From Psococerastis gibbosa (Eukaryota > Arthropoda > Insecta > Psocodea > Psocidae): DNA of 64,000 nucleotides. The position numbers and the translations under genes were made by a program. The notes below the pieces were generated by a model that saw nothing but the letters and a program-made list of their open reading frames with translations, ran no database searches and was not told the DNA's origin. Below, one piece after another: positions 22,850-33,782 of this stretch; position 1 is the first letter of the stretch; every line of letters begins with the position of its first letter. The stretch spans positions 29,005,019-29,069,018 of the forward strand of contig OZ020491.1 of the NCBI GenBank assembly GCA_963971405.1, read 5' to 3'.

Positions 22850-23635
22850 GGTAGATAGAGGTGAAATTACACACAGGTACTAAAGGAGCCATGACCCGGT
22901 GTAGCCTCGTTGGTTAAGCAGTCGACTACAAACCGGAAGGACTTGGTTCGAGATTTCGAAGAAGAAAATAAAGCTGGGATAAGTTTACCTAACTCTAATG
23001 GGCACCTTATGGTTCGCACAATAGTACAATAATATACAGTAGGCAAGGCCGTAGCCAGGATTTTTTTTCGGGGGGGGGGGGTGTGTGTTAGAAATTTCAT
23101 TGGGTATTACATAGTGGTTTTCATTTTTCCTCTCAAAATCCGATTCTATCTAGTATGAAGCCATTTCATTTCGGGGGGGGGGGGGGGGGTTGAACCCCCC
23201 TCCCCCTTGGCTACGGCCTTGACAGTAGTACAGTATATGGGTAGATAGCGTTGAAACTACAAGTATGTGCCAAAGGAGCCATGACCTGGCTGAGCCTAGT
23301 CGGTAGAGCAGCTCCTTACAAACCGGAAGATCTAAGTTCGAGTCGGAAAAGGCAGAAGTTTTCCGTCCAACCATAAATGGATGCATTAAGCTTCGTAGAA
23401 GAGGAATAGGTACAGCACATAGGTAGATAGAGGGGAAATTTCAAAAAAAGTAGGTACCAAAGGAACTGGCGTAGCCTAGTCGGTAGAATAGTCGACTATA
23501 CGAACTGAAAAATCTATGCTATGTTCGAGACAGAAAAGGAAGAAGTTTTCCGTCAAACACTAAATGGGCACCTTACTTACAATAGGAATAGGTACCGTAT
23601 ATGGGTAGAAAGAGGTGAAATTTCAAGTAAGTCTC
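22850..23635 (+). repeat. Three tandem units of a second tRNA-like SINE (~185 bp each)
   Basis: Each unit has GGGTAGATAGAGGTGAAAT-like sequence, a head TGTAGCCTCGTTGGTTAAGC or CGTAGCCTAGTCGGTAGAAT (box A-like), a box-B-like GTTCGAG(A/T) and TTTTCCGTCCAACCATAAAT. Heads lie at about 22900, 23285 and 23468. The first unit is followed by the hAT-type insertion 23044-23221. Confidence 0.7.
23044..23221. mobile_element. hAT-type non-autonomous element (short)
   Basis: Ends CAAGGCCGTAGCCAGG and, inverted, CAAGGCCGTAGCCAAG. Flanks ACAGTAGG and ACAGTAGT agree at 7 of 8. It interrupts the tandem SINE-like array at 22850-23635. Confidence 0.85.
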
Positions 23636-23641
23636 AAAAAA

Positions 23642-23856
23642 GTTAAATAAATAAATATTTTTGTTCTATTGTGAAGCCAATCTAGCGGAGTTAGGACTAT
23701 AAAGCCCTTTCTTACACTCAACTAGGAAGGCCCGGGACCGCCTGCTTCACATGACCTCCGAAGCATGACTAGAAAATGTAGCAAGTGTGGGACTCGAATC
23801 AAAAACCTTTCGGATGAAAGTTGGAGTCTGTACCACTACTCTACATGTCCAAGTTG
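23642..23856 (-). repeat. tRNA-derived SINE (family 1)
   Basis: On the minus strand it starts CAACTTGGACATGTAGAGTA, has box B TGATTCGAGTCC and ends in TTGTTC-flank AT-rich tail. About 215 bp, the best full copy. Confidence 0.78.
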
Positions 23857-23999
23857 TAGATATGCCCTTATCGGTTGGTAGAGGGCTGGGTTATCATGGT
23901 TTAATATACCTGTATAGGGCAATTGCATAGGTAGGCAGAAATTCACCAATGCAAAAATGACAGTTTTTAACTTTTTTTCTTTCTATTTCTAATGTATAA

Positions 24000-24310
24000 T
24001 TTTGAGCCCTTTTTAGATTGGGTTGGGGCGTAACGATGAAGGCTACATGGCACAAGGTAGCCTACGCTTAAGTTAGTAGGGATACGTTCGGCCTAACATA
24101 GGTACCGCCGTACGTAACTTACAATCTTGAGCCACTTTTATAGAGGTTTAGGGCGTAAAGAAGGCTACAACGTTAAGACAACGCCACAAGGCACTTATAA
24201 ATCTGTAGGGTTAGGCCTAACGTGCATATAGACATAGTACCGTACGTAACGTATAATTATGAGCCCACTTTAGAGTCCGTTAGGGCGTAAAGTGGACTAC
24301 AACATTGAGA
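24000..24310 (+). repeat. Imperfect tandem repeat, three ~120-bp units
   Basis: Units share (T)TTGAGCCC(A)CTTT, TTAGGGCGTAAAG, GGCTACAACGTTAAGAC-like and CCGTACGTAACTTA. Diverged; no coding sense. Confidence 0.6.
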
Positions 24311-25076
24311 CTTGGCAACTTGCATATTCTCAGTTGAAAATTTTTTCTAGGATCACTTTATGTCATCATTTCACCTTAGCCTGTAGGCTATAACACCAGT
24401 ATAAGGCAATACCTACTGCAATAGGCATGTCAAAAAGGTACATCTTTAAAAATTCTGCACCATAGTAGATAACACTAACAAATTAATTACACCAGTTAGC
24501 TGACACGTCAATTTTACCTTAAAAATTAAAAAAATTATATATGTAGCCTACCTGTATTCCGGACCATTTTAACCAAACCTGGTCTAGGCTAGGCGTCAAT
24601 CAACCCAGGTCCCGGGTACCTGGCCATTTACAACTAAACTGGTATGCTATGAACATGCTCCTTTACTTCACACGTTACGGGTATGCCCCAGTAACCACAC
24701 CGTAAGAAACCTAACCATAAACATATTATTATGCCTGCATTAGGTTTATTGTACAGTAAGGGTTTAGCCTACGACCGTAATATAAGAAGTCTGGTAGTTA
24801 GTAACGATGCGACAGGTGTTGTAGGTTTACTTTACGATATGATAATTGTAAGAATGTATAGATGTATTGTATATTACGGTTTATCGGTCTGTATGGACGA
24901 TAAGCCTTAGGTGAGTCATTCAACGGTTTTTCTTATTATTTATTTTGGAGATTTTGTCAATGAGTAAGAGTACTTTAGTATGACCTTCTTAGAAAGGACG
25001 GTAGTGACGTCATTTGTGTGGAACTCTAAGAAGACTTGTAGCCCGAGGTTTGCGCTAACACTGTAGGTACCACTTA
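24311..25076. other. Intron 5 stretch without recognised feature
   Basis: AT-rich, with many TAGGCCTA-like words; no gene, RNA or repeat identified. Confidence 0.55.
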
Positions 25077-25285
25077 ATTTTTTTTTTTAATTTGTAAAAG
25101 TTTAATCGCGTCAAACAATTTAATGAATATAATATTAACCTCTTCAATCGCCTCACTAAGTAACCGAATAGGTACTTGTGTCGAGTTACGACACGTCTCC
25201 GATCGCAAGGTGTGTAGAAACTTGAACAAGTACAAGCACGCTACCATCTTGCCACCGAAGTCTGGGGTACTGGAAGTACTGGGGA
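25077..25285 (+). repeat. Dispersed repeat A
   Basis: GTTTAATCGCGTCAAACAAT, GAGTTACGACACGTCTCCGA and ATCTTGCCACCGAAGTC. Runs straight into a LINE family 2 fragment. Confidence 0.7.
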
Positions 25286-25529
25286 AATATGCCTTTATAG
25301 ATAAACTCAAGCTGTCCGAGCATTCAACTGACTGATTGGGGTTCGGTCCCAATGCTCTAGACGACAAAAGAAAGAAGACAAGAAACCAAGAGCTGAAGAG
25401 GAAGACGCAGGACCAAGGGAGCCCCAATTCAATGCAATTGGGTTAAAAATGTATGTCCATGACATGAACAACTCGTCGGAGCAAGAGGAAAAAACCATAG
25501 CCGAGCTCGAGGTGTTAGTGTCCGACTGG

Positions 25530-26075
25530 CAGTGCCGGATTCAACCATGGGCACTTGAGGCACAGGCCCCCGGCCCCCCCAGAAATGCCTAAAATTCCGG
25601 CCCCCCATAATGAGATATTTTAAGATTAAAATATAAAAAAATTAGAAATTAAAAGTTTTGAAATTGGCGGGAAGTACTGTTATTATTATTTTTTTCCTGC
25701 AATGCTGGTAGGTAGATTTATGAATTTTAGAGGAGGTTGCAACTTGCACCAGAGGCTGACGAAGCGACCTGCTACCGCCCCCTCCCCCCTTTGGAAGGGA
25801 GTTATATTCTTTGCCTCTAAAATCTCTAAAGTGTTACAGGCTGCAGCACTCAAAATGCGCAAAACCTCACTATTTCAGCCCTATTTTTCAAAACTTTTCT
25901 CCCGGGGGAGACCCCCAGGCCCCCCTTGTCCATGATTATATTGATTCTTTGTAATATGTAGGTAGGCTTTCTTGCTCTCAAAATGTGGCAAACCCCAATA
26001 TTTCAGCCCTCTGTCTCCTGAGCAACTTTTCTGAAAATTGGTGCTGAGGCACTTACACTTACACTTACTTACGCC

Positions 26076-26106
<31 letters not shown>

Positions 26107-26211
26107 CTTACACTTACTTACGCCACTGACAAGTGCCTCCCCCTTTTATGAGTTCTGGGACCGTATCTGGTTTGCACCCACGGCCCCCCCCCAGGGGTTA
26201 ATCCGGCACTG
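25530..26211. mobile_element. hAT-type non-autonomous element (outer)
   Basis: Inverted ends CAGTGCCGGATTCAACC and, inverted from the right, CAGTGCCGGATTAACC. Flanks CCGACTGG and TCAACCGG are compatible with a decayed 8-bp duplication (5 of 8). Contains a second element. Confidence 0.7.
25750..26169. mobile_element. hAT-type non-autonomous element (inner, same family as 59163-59603)
   Basis: Ends CAGAGGCTGACG and, inverted, CAGATACGGTCCC. Flanks ACTTGCAC and GTTTGCAC agree at 6 of 8 positions. Internal sequence such as TTTGCCTCTAAAAT and ACTTTTCTCCCGGGGGAGAC is shared with 59163-59603. Contains a (CTTA)n tract near 26050-26125. Confidence 0.75.
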
Positions 26212-26512
26212 TCAACCGGGTCGAGTAGAAGAAACGGCCCCACGCTGCCCACGCGGTATTAAGAGGAAAATGGAAGAAGAAGAAGTAGATGAAGGAGTAG
26301 TATTGATTATTTATTACTAATAAAGAAATTGATCCGAGGCGACCCCCTCATGCTCATGCGCACGCGGTACTAAGAGGGACGAGGAAAAAGAAGAAGGGTT
26401 AAAAATGTACACAAAACAATTTTGAATATCACAGTTAAAAAATTATCTTGTTTACATTTTTAAACCCAGGTTGAGACTAAAATTAATCGCCATAGTAGGC
26501 TCGCAGTACAAT

Positions 26513-26685
26513 CAATGGCGAATCCACGGGGGGGGGGGGGGGGGGTCATGACTTCCCCCCCCTAAATTAGTAAATTCATACAATATATAGTAAAAAAAAA
26601 ATCAACTTTTCAACAAAAAAATTACCTTTTAAACTCACAAAAAACTTGTGACTCCCCTTAAATTTTTTGGCTGGATCCGCCCTTG
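26513..26685. mobile_element. hAT-type non-autonomous element
   Basis: Ends CAATGGCGAATCCAC and, inverted, CAAGGGCGGATCCAG. Flanks AGTACAAT and AGTTCAAT agree at 7 of 8. Contains a G19-20 run just inside the left end. Confidence 0.82.
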
Positions 26686-26908
26686 AGTTCAATGCAGGTT
26701 AGGTGCAGTGGGTGGCGCGCCAAGTTTAGCCGCAGGATAGGCATTTATTTACAAAAATATAGGCTTACATGCGCTGTAAAGTGGCGCAACTTAGTTAAAA
26801 TATGCCGGGGGGAGGGATGGGGGGTTCGAAATCAAAAGTTTGAGAGCGGCTTACGTAGTAGGCCTATATCCCTTAGGAGGTAAGAGGCTTATAAATTTAA
26901 AAACTTAC

Positions 26909-26988
26909 CAGAATGTACGGTAGAACTGAATTCAAATTCAGTAGTAGAACTTTGCCTCAACTCAATGGACTTCTTCGGGGACGGTGAT
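26909..26988 (-). CDS. Smoothelin-like protein, coding exon 5 (small)
   Basis: This 80-base exon has a strong acceptor (TTTATATTCTTTTCAG) and the donor TCTG|GTAAGT. Its first base completes the split codon of exon 4 (AG+A, Arg). It then reads SPSPKKSIELRQSSTTEFEF followed by SSTVHS, and leaves one base (G). It is short enough to be missed by ORF scans. Support is the two good splice signals and exact phase fit on both sides. Confidence 0.78.
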
Positions 26989-27019
26989 CTGAAAAGAATA
27001 TAAACATATACAATACAAT

Positions 27020-27070
27020 TGAACCGGTCCGAGTTTACTCGAACATACTTTCCTCTTTATCAATTATTAC
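27020..27070 (+). repeat. ~870-bp repeat, left-end fragment
   Basis: GAACCGGTCCGAGTTTACTC then GAACATACTTTCCTCTTTATC matches the left end only; lies 30 bp upstream of the exon 5 acceptor region in gene orientation. Confidence 0.6.
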
Positions 27071-27465
27071 AGGTACCGAGATAGATAATACGAGTAATGT
27101 ATGGTAATGTATTAGGCTATTAAAAGATTTTTCTGGGTTTAATTTCAATTATAATAATTTTTGTAATGCTTGAATTTTCTACAATGTATGTAGCCTATCC
27201 CTCTTAAGTTCATTAGAGTACGGCCGTTTATAAGTTTTATTGCTGTCCTGTTTTTTTTTTGTATTCGTATTGTATTGTAATTTCTCTTTTTATATCGCAT
27301 ATACCTTATTATATAATTCACTAATTGTTTCCAATTCTTTTCGCTTTTTGTTATTATATTTAATATGTTAATAGTTGTCGCTTTCACTTCAAAGCATTAA
27401 AAATCATGACAGGCCCCAAAGTCTTTACATATCGTATATATAGATGCATTTTACATTATCTTAAA

Positions 27466-27832
27466 GCCTGACGTGTGGGGGAAATTTAAACAAAATGGGG
27501 ACACCCACACCTACAGCACGAGGCAAAAGGGAGACATTGTAAGGCCAGCGCCACGCACAGCCAAGTGTGAGCAACTGGATCCTATACTACAAGGTTTTGC
27601 CTATCTTAGAAAACTACCGATTGAACTAGAAATACTACTAACTTCCCTAAATTGCTTAGAGACCACCTCTTAGAAAAAGCTTTCGACACTGTCACTCAGG
27701 CACTAGCACAATGAAAATTACAGAACTACCTGATTTTGACGATATTTTACATTATACTTTCTTGTCGATTATATTTTGTTGATTACTTGATTGTGTAATT
27801 TAACAGAAATATATATTTATTATTAATATTTT
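27466..27832 (+). mobile_element. LINE fragment (family 3), ORF end and 3' UTR
   Basis: Reads THTYSTRQKGDIVRPAPRTA and, with frameshifts, GFAYLRKLPIELEI and LRDHLLEKAFDTVTQAL-like sequence, the C-terminus of a CR1-like reverse transcriptase ORF. A conserved 3' UTR follows (AGAACTACCTGATTTTGACG, then ATTTAACAGAAATATATATT). Further copies: 28265-28869, 55370-55495, 57115-57260. Confidence 0.7.
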
Positions 27833-28264
27833 GTAACAAAACTGTACTTAATTCCTATGTATTTTTATTATTATTTTCCTTGCCCATTTAATATACCGTA
27901 TAGCATTCACGTTATTCATATCTCACTAACAGCCTCATCAATGAAATAAAATTAGCTAGACCTACTTCTCCTGCGGTTTACGGGCGCTCCATAGACCTAG
28001 AGTCACACTAGACTGCTCTGATTGATGCCACTATAGTACACTTTCCCTTGTCTGAATCACTGTCCTGAAAATTACGGTGAATGTGCGAAAGGCTCACAGT
28101 TCCGCTTAATAAGCGCGCGCCTATCAATTAATTCGGATATTAATTAATTAAATACAGTGTTAATAAGTATTCATTAGGCGGCACGCTCCAATATGGTGTA
28201 GTGGATAAAGCTATGGGGTTCAAACGGTACGGAGGCAGTTAATGTTATGCAGTGGCGGGTCCAG

Positions 28265-28869
28265 AAGGGGGCCATTCCTCTACCTTAGACAACTCTCAAA
28301 TGAATTGAGACAGAAAAGCTACTAACTTCCAGGGGCGAAAAGTGGGGGGGCACGGTCAAACTTGCCCCCAGCTCCTTTGGGGGGGGGGGGGCTTTGCCCC
28401 CAGCCTCGAGCATTGTAAGACGTGGTTCATGGTCTTCTTCGCAGCAATATGAATATAGGCATTCCTTTTTTAGCTTTGTAAAATCTACGGCTATATACAT
28501 TACTACTATTAAAATGCGTAAAACCCTACTGTTTTGATCTTATATATTAAAATATTTCCTTATCCTGCCTGATCACGTCATAAGGTCTATTTAGTTTTGC
28601 CCGCACAAAACAGACATGAGTGGAGGAGAAAAATAAAACATTTGCTGCAAACCAATCCTTAGATTGCAACTCAAGAAGAAGTTTTGCCCCCGCCATCATT
28701 CTAGAACTTTACGCCTCTGCTAACTTCCCTAAATTGCTTAGAGAAAGCATTCTTCACTGTCACTGAGGCACTAGCTCAATGACAATGACAGAACTTCCTG
28801 ATTTTGACGATTTTACTTTATATTTTTTTGTCAATTACTTGATTGCATAATTTAACAGAAATATACATA
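28265..28869 (+). mobile_element. LINE fragment (family 3) interrupted by an hAT-type element
   Basis: Matches 27590-27830 but is split at CTAACTTC by the element at 28330-28719. Its 3' UTR is cut at 28869 by another insertion (28870-29498). The copy at 27640 shows the uninterrupted site. Confidence 0.75.
28330..28719. mobile_element. hAT-type non-autonomous element with perfect 8-bp duplication
   Basis: Ends CAGGGGCGAAAAGT and, inverted, CAGAGGCGTAAAGTT; CTAACTTC is exactly duplicated (28322-28329 and 28720-28727). The empty site is seen at about 27640 in the related LINE copy. Confidence 0.92.
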
Positions 28870-29498
28870 TCGCTCATGCACGAGAAAAGTGACACATTTC
28901 AAAGAATTGCAAAATTGAGTTATGTATACAGAAATGTCAAGGAAAATATAGCGAATTTTATGAATGTAGTGTCACATATCTAGTTTAATTTGTTTTCATA
29001 AGATTGCGTTTTGTCACTGATCCATTGTAAAGTTTGACTACTTCGGGTTGGGCAGTACTGACATAATTCGGAATGTGCTCCAGGCGTTGACGTGGTAATT
29101 ACACTTCCCTTTCAAGTAAACTGTCACATCTCAAAAGTATTAAGTGCCTCGATAGTACTACAAGTAAACAGTGGCGGCGCTAGAAATTTTAAGGCGGGGG
29201 GGGGGGCATGGGCGGCATAACTTCTATCCGGGGGGGCCAATGAAAAAACGAAACATTTTTCATTGGGAGTAGGTATACGGTTCAATAATTCTCCAATTTA
29301 ACAACATGTAAAATATCTGAAAAGTGGGGGGGGGGCACGGAGGGGCCGGAGAAACTGTTGGGGGGGGGGCCAGGCCCCCTCGGGCACCCCCGTAGCGCCG
29401 CCACTGCAAGTAAAAACTAAAAAATGGTCAGAACTAAAATTTGAATTATCTCAAAAGTCAATATTTAGAAATGTGTCACTTTTCTCGTGCATGAGCGA
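28870..29498. mobile_element. Tc1/mariner-like non-autonomous element with ~31-bp inverted ends
   Basis: TCGCTCATGCACGAGAAAAG begins the left end and is exactly inverted at the right end, continuing to ACACATTTC. TA flanks both sides (28868-28869 and 29499-29500). Inserted in a LINE 3' UTR and itself interrupted by 29169-29406. No transposase frame. Confidence 0.8.
29169..29406. mobile_element. hAT-type non-autonomous element with perfect 8-bp duplication
   Basis: Ends CAGTGGCGGCGCTAG and, inverted, CAGTGGCGGCGCTACG; CAAGTAAA is exactly duplicated (29161-29168 and 29407-29414). Very G-rich inside. Confidence 0.93.
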
Positions 29499-29632
29499 TA
29501 TATTTTTTTATTTATTTTTTAAAGGAAAAAGTGTGCATTCTAATTGCATGATTGCATAATCAAATGTCTGCAGGAAATGATGAGCTACAATATGACAACA
29601 ATACGATAAGTCATTGAGAATTTTTAACTTAC

Positions 29633-29943
29633 CTAGACTTTATCGGCTGCTTTCCTGGCGAAGCAGCCCGACGATCCAACGTTTTCTCGGGAGACGCTGC
29701 CCGATCTCTGTTTGAGGGCTCTCTGCTCAGCAGATCAGGCTGTTGCGGACGGGCTTGCTGTCGTGAGACCAGGTCGGGGGCCTGAGTTTTCGTCTGCTGC
29801 TGCTGCTGCTGCTGCTGAACCCTAGTGAGAAATTCGCTGTTGGACGTTTTTCGGACTTGGTCTCTGTTTTCTGCCGCTTTCTTGGCGATCCGAATTTGTG
29901 TTCGGATGAGACGTCTTTGCTCGTAGCCTACTGCCTTTTCCAG
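29633..29943 (-). CDS. Smoothelin-like protein, coding exon 4 (second smoothelin motif)
   Basis: The acceptor is CTTTTTCATATTTTCAG and the donor TCTAG|GTAAGT; the exon enters in phase 0 and leaves with two bases of a codon. It begins LEKAVGYEQRRLIRTQIRIA, the second half of the smoothelin motif started in exon 3. This is followed by a basic helix (KKAAENRDQVRK), a run of eight glutamines encoded mostly by CAG, and a SREPSNRDRAASPEK-type tail. It is the most family-like stretch of the protein. Confidence 0.87.
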
Positions 29944-30376
29944 CTGAAAATATGAAAAAGAATACAATAGGTTGGCATCTGCATCAGACACTAGTTAGAA
30001 AAAAAAATAGGTTCGAAATTGTAGGGGTTTACGCAAATTGACAACAGTAAAGTTTTGACTTTGCCGGCTGGGTAACATTTTTTTTCAAATAATATCAGGG
30101 GCGAAATCGTCGAATTTTATACGCATTTTGACCGTAAAAAACTAGGTACTGATTTTGCAAAGAAAGACTAATTAATAAAACCATGAGGGTGACTAAGGGT
30201 TTCTCCAGAGCGATTTTTTGTTGCTAAATAAATAGGCGCGAAATAGCGATTTCTTTTTATACACGTCAGGCTAAGCCCGTTAATTGTGTCTAATGTAAGT
30301 GAAAAAAAAAATTGGAGTTTTTTTTTATATTTTTAACCACCAGCACCCCCCTCTCGCTGTACACGCCAGCACTTAC

Positions 30377-32527
30377 CATTTCTTCAAGCAGATAAACATC
30401 GAAGATACGATCCAGGTCAGATTCCTTCTTGCCAACATCTCCGGAGAGCCTTCTATTGAAGACACCAGAACCAGTCTTCTTCAACGCCACTCCGAACTTC
30501 GTCGAGGTCCTCTCCTCAACAACTTCAGTTAAGCTCTCCTTACGTGTGGGACTAGTCGTCGAACGAGAAGGACTTTCACGACGAACTGGGCTCAATATGG
30601 TGCCACTATCACGGCGGCTTGAACTCGGAAGAGGTCCACTATCCCGGCGGGTTGGACTCAACCGGCTGGAAATAGGCCCAACACTATCGCGGCGAGTCGG
30701 GCTAGTTGATGGACCACTGTCGCGGCGAGTTGGGCTTGAAAAAGGACCAGAACTATCGCGGCGAGTTGCGGGTAAGCTGTCACGCCTGACAGGGGTATCA
30801 CTAGGAACGCTTCTAGTTGGGCTTTGCCTAGTTATACTTTCCCGTCTAGTCGTCGAAGAAACACTGCTCTTCCTCGTTGTGATATCTTCGATGAGACTCT
30901 CCTTGCGAGGAGGGGACCTATCAGCCCTCCTGTGCAACTCCTCTGTCGGTGTTTTACGCAGAAGAGCTGGTGTTTTTAGTGTAGACTCCACTGGTATTAT
31001 TTTTGACTTTGCCGACGGGATTATCTCAGCAGGTGTTGAAACGGGTCGCGTTTTTGTTGGGGTTGCATTGAACGGCGCAGGAGTATCCTTTCTGTGAGGT
31101 TTATTATCATCGGCAGCAATTGGATATCGTCCTGCAACAGCATTGCTCTTCGTTGGGCGAATAGTTTCCCTTTTCGGTTGTTCAGCTGGAGAAGCAAAGG
31201 GATAGCGATTTAAAATAGATTTTTTCACCTCAGTGGTTTCGGTTCTGATTGTACTAACTCTTTCAGGGGAGCTTCTAGAAGGTGATTTGCGTGTTGCAGA
31301 TGGCTTGGGCGTCTCTCTGACAGGCGACTCACGAGCTGGCGAGCGCCTAGTCGACGGCTTCGTATCGGGTATTTCCCTTTGAGGAGAATCGCGAATGGGA
31401 GAGGACGCCTTCTGCGATACTTTCCTTGGCGTATCCCTTACGGGGGAGGTACGAGCCGGAGAAACTCTTCTTGGTTCATCCTTTGACGATTTCCTCACAG
31501 AATCACCCGCATTCCCTGGCGAATAAGTAGATGATGTCTTCTTCTGTGGAGGAGCATCAAAATTGGGCATCTTTCGTTCAGGAGACGATGCCTTGTTCTT
31601 ACGGAATGTACCAGTGGAATTTGTTGTATTTGACTCGAATTTGTCCGTATTTACCTTACCAACACGTACTGTTTCTTTACGTACAGGCTCAGGCGTTTTA
31701 GGAGCAAATTTTTGAACGTCAATTTTACCAATAGGCCTGTTCAAAATCTCCTCAACATCCTCTTCATCGACAGAACTCTCATTGTCCTCCCTCTGTGTTA
31801 CCACAGTCTCATTCCGGATAAACTCAGACGAGGACACAACTTTATCAGAAGCCACGGAAGCCCTTCTAGAAGAGGATACAATTTTATCCGAAGTCACGGA
31901 AGCTCTTCTATCTTCAACCTCTTCACTAACTTCCGGTTTTTTGAAAACGGTCGGACGAGCGATGAAATCATCATCTTTTTCGAACTCATGCGACGTTTTT
32001 ACAACCGTCTGACTATTTGCAATAGTTTCAAACATAGTCTTAGCTCGACCAACAGAAGTCTGTGATTCAGTTAAAGTATCCACATCCATATACGCATTGA
32101 TGGTATCATCTAAACCTTTGAGAGTAATGTCTTCAGGGCGCGTTGGTAGTGGACTAGAAGCTGACTGTCTTGCACTGTTAATAAATAGATTAACACGTTC
32201 AGCTACACTGACAGTCGAAGTCATGCCTTCTTCGTCTTCGGTTGTCTCATCAAGATCAGTTATTAACTGCTTCTTTGTAGAGGCTTCAAGAAGTTCTTCA
32301 TCCTCCTCCACTACAACATCAGGACGAGGACTTGGCCGAGTTGTTCTTCGTCTATAGTCAATGTCACTATCGTCGTCAGGTTCACTAACTCTATCAGCGT
32401 ATCGGGGGCGTAGTTCTTCGACCTCACTGTCGCTGACTGGCTGGAACTTGATAGGACGACTCTCTGGTGACCTGGAGGATTCTCTGGAAGATTTGGAGAA
32501 GTCGGCAGGTGATGGATGTGGCAAATG
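30377..32527 (-). CDS. Smoothelin-like protein, large coding exon 3 (717 codons)
   Basis: The acceptor is TTTAATTTATTTCAG and the donor ATG|GTAAGT; both ends are phase 0. The exon starts HLPHPSPADFSKSS. It encodes acidic stretches first (RYADRVSEPDDDSDIDY), then SP-rich basic sequence, and near the end a series of SPTRRDSGP repeats (about 30580-30790, protein residues near 2044-2114). The last residues, ESDLDRIFDVYLLEEM, form the first half of the second smoothelin motif, completed by exon 4. No stop interrupts the frame. Like exon 2 it is a symmetrical phase 0-0 exon. Confidence 0.87.
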
Positions 32528-32823
32528 CTGAAATAAATTAAATATTTTATTGAATTATAGTTTCCTTGAAAACCTTATTGTTAGTTAGTTTTACGGCGTC
32601 GCGGTACCAGCCTATTAATACGTAATCTATGTGAAATTGTACGCAAAATATCATGCATTGTGCATGTTATGTAAACATTAATTATTGTTTGTTGCTGCAA
32701 TAAACAAGCAAGTTTGTTTACAAAATACTTCATATTGCTTCGATCAACTGGGCAGGTCAATCAAGTGACGAAAAATTTGCAATTTGGCTGGGGGGGGGGG
32801 AGACAAAGAACACAAACATCTAA

Positions 32824-32965
32824 GGGGGGTATTCCACATACGTACAACGTCAATGAAAATTATGAAATTGATGGTGGCAGCAGACATTTTTACATACTAA
32901 AAATTCTGCTGCCACCATCAATTTCATAATTTTCATTGACGTTGTACGTATGTGGAATGGGGGCC
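32824..32965. mobile_element. Short foldback element, 54-bp perfect arms (PIF/Harbinger-like)
   Basis: Arms 32831-32884 and 32905-32958 are perfect inverted copies with a 20-bp loop; TAA flanks both ends (32821-32823, 32966-32968). Outer bases GGGGGGTATTCCAC and, inverted, GGCCCCCATTCCAC resemble the ends of the larger foldback family. Confidence 0.82.
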
Positions 32966-33124
32966 TAAACGAAATTTACAGTAGGTATCCACCACTACAA
33001 CTAAATCATAAAAAATAAAAATAAACTACCAAGGTCAGGGACATCGGACATCATCAATCAATCAATCAATTTCAATATCCCTGTACAGTAATACACAGTT
33101 ACAAAATTAAACATTTCCCTATGG

Positions 33125-33235
33125 GCTAGGCCCGTTTATAAGCCCTCCAAGAAAATGTAGCAGGTGTGGGACTCGAACCAACAACCTTTTAGGTGAAAAT
33201 TAGAATTCGTATCACTACATTATATGTGCTAAACT
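33125..33235 (-). repeat. SINE family 1, internally deleted copy
   Basis: Contains the box-B part (GTGTGGGACTCGAACC on the plus strand) but the body between GCTAGG and AAGCCCTCCAAG is missing. Confidence 0.6.
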
Positions 33236-33299
33236 AGTTATTGCCTATTAAATTATTGTTTTTTTCATCGTTACAAAGCATTTTTGACACCAAATCGTA

Positions 33300-33450
33300 G
33301 ATAAATAAATACAAATTGGCTTTTTGTTCTACTACTAAGCCAACCTAGTGGAGTTAGGGCTATAAAGCCTTCTCTTAGTCGTACACTCAGCTAGGAAAGC
33401 CCGGGACCACCTGATTTACATGCCCTCTGAAGCATGGCCAGAAAAATCAG
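33300..33450 (-). repeat. SINE family 1, body only (head missing)
   Basis: TTGTTCTACTACTAAGCCAA through GAAGCATGGCCAGAAAAA matches the body; the tRNA-like head is absent. Confidence 0.65.
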
Positions 33451-33596
33451 TTTCTATTTTTTATTTTTATTTACTCTACTACGTAAGCTATGAAGATTTG
33501 ATCTATCCAAGTTCACCAAAATTATACTTCATACACAAATATCAGAGGATACAATAGGCCGATACCTATTATTGTGAACTTTATTTCTTCATGAAC

Positions 33597-33782
33597 CAGG
33601 GACGGTTTCAGAAAAAGTTTTCGGGGGGGGGGGTGACCTGAAAAATATCGCGTTTCCCTTACTTGAGTAACAATTTCTCTTCATTTCCTTCAAAAGTCCA
33701 TTCTATCTAGTATAAAGCTATGTTTCTCGGGGGGGGGGGGGGGGGCGACCGCCCCACCGCCCCCCCCAAGGATCCGTCCCTG
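33597..33782. mobile_element. hAT-type non-autonomous element with perfect 8-bp duplication
   Basis: Ends CAGGGACGGTTTCAG and, inverted, CAGGGACGGATCCTTGG; TCATGAAC is exactly duplicated. Opposite orientation to the related copy at 34468-34645. Confidence 0.92.

Larger units (their letters stand above)
25286..26320 (+). mobile_element. LINE fragment (family 2 3' end) carrying nested insertions
   Basis: 25286-25529 and 26212-26320 are two halves of one family 2 end. GAGCTCGAGGTGTTAGTGTC on the left continues after the insertion as CCGGGTCGAGTAGAAGAAAC, as seen uninterrupted at about 21985-22025. The halves are separated by the 25530-26211 element. Confidence 0.7.

Noticed and set aside
30429..31097. 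222-codon plus-strand frame rich in LSRRVGL
   Set aside because: Antisense shadow of the SPTRRDSGP repeats in exon 3 of the smoothelin-like gene.
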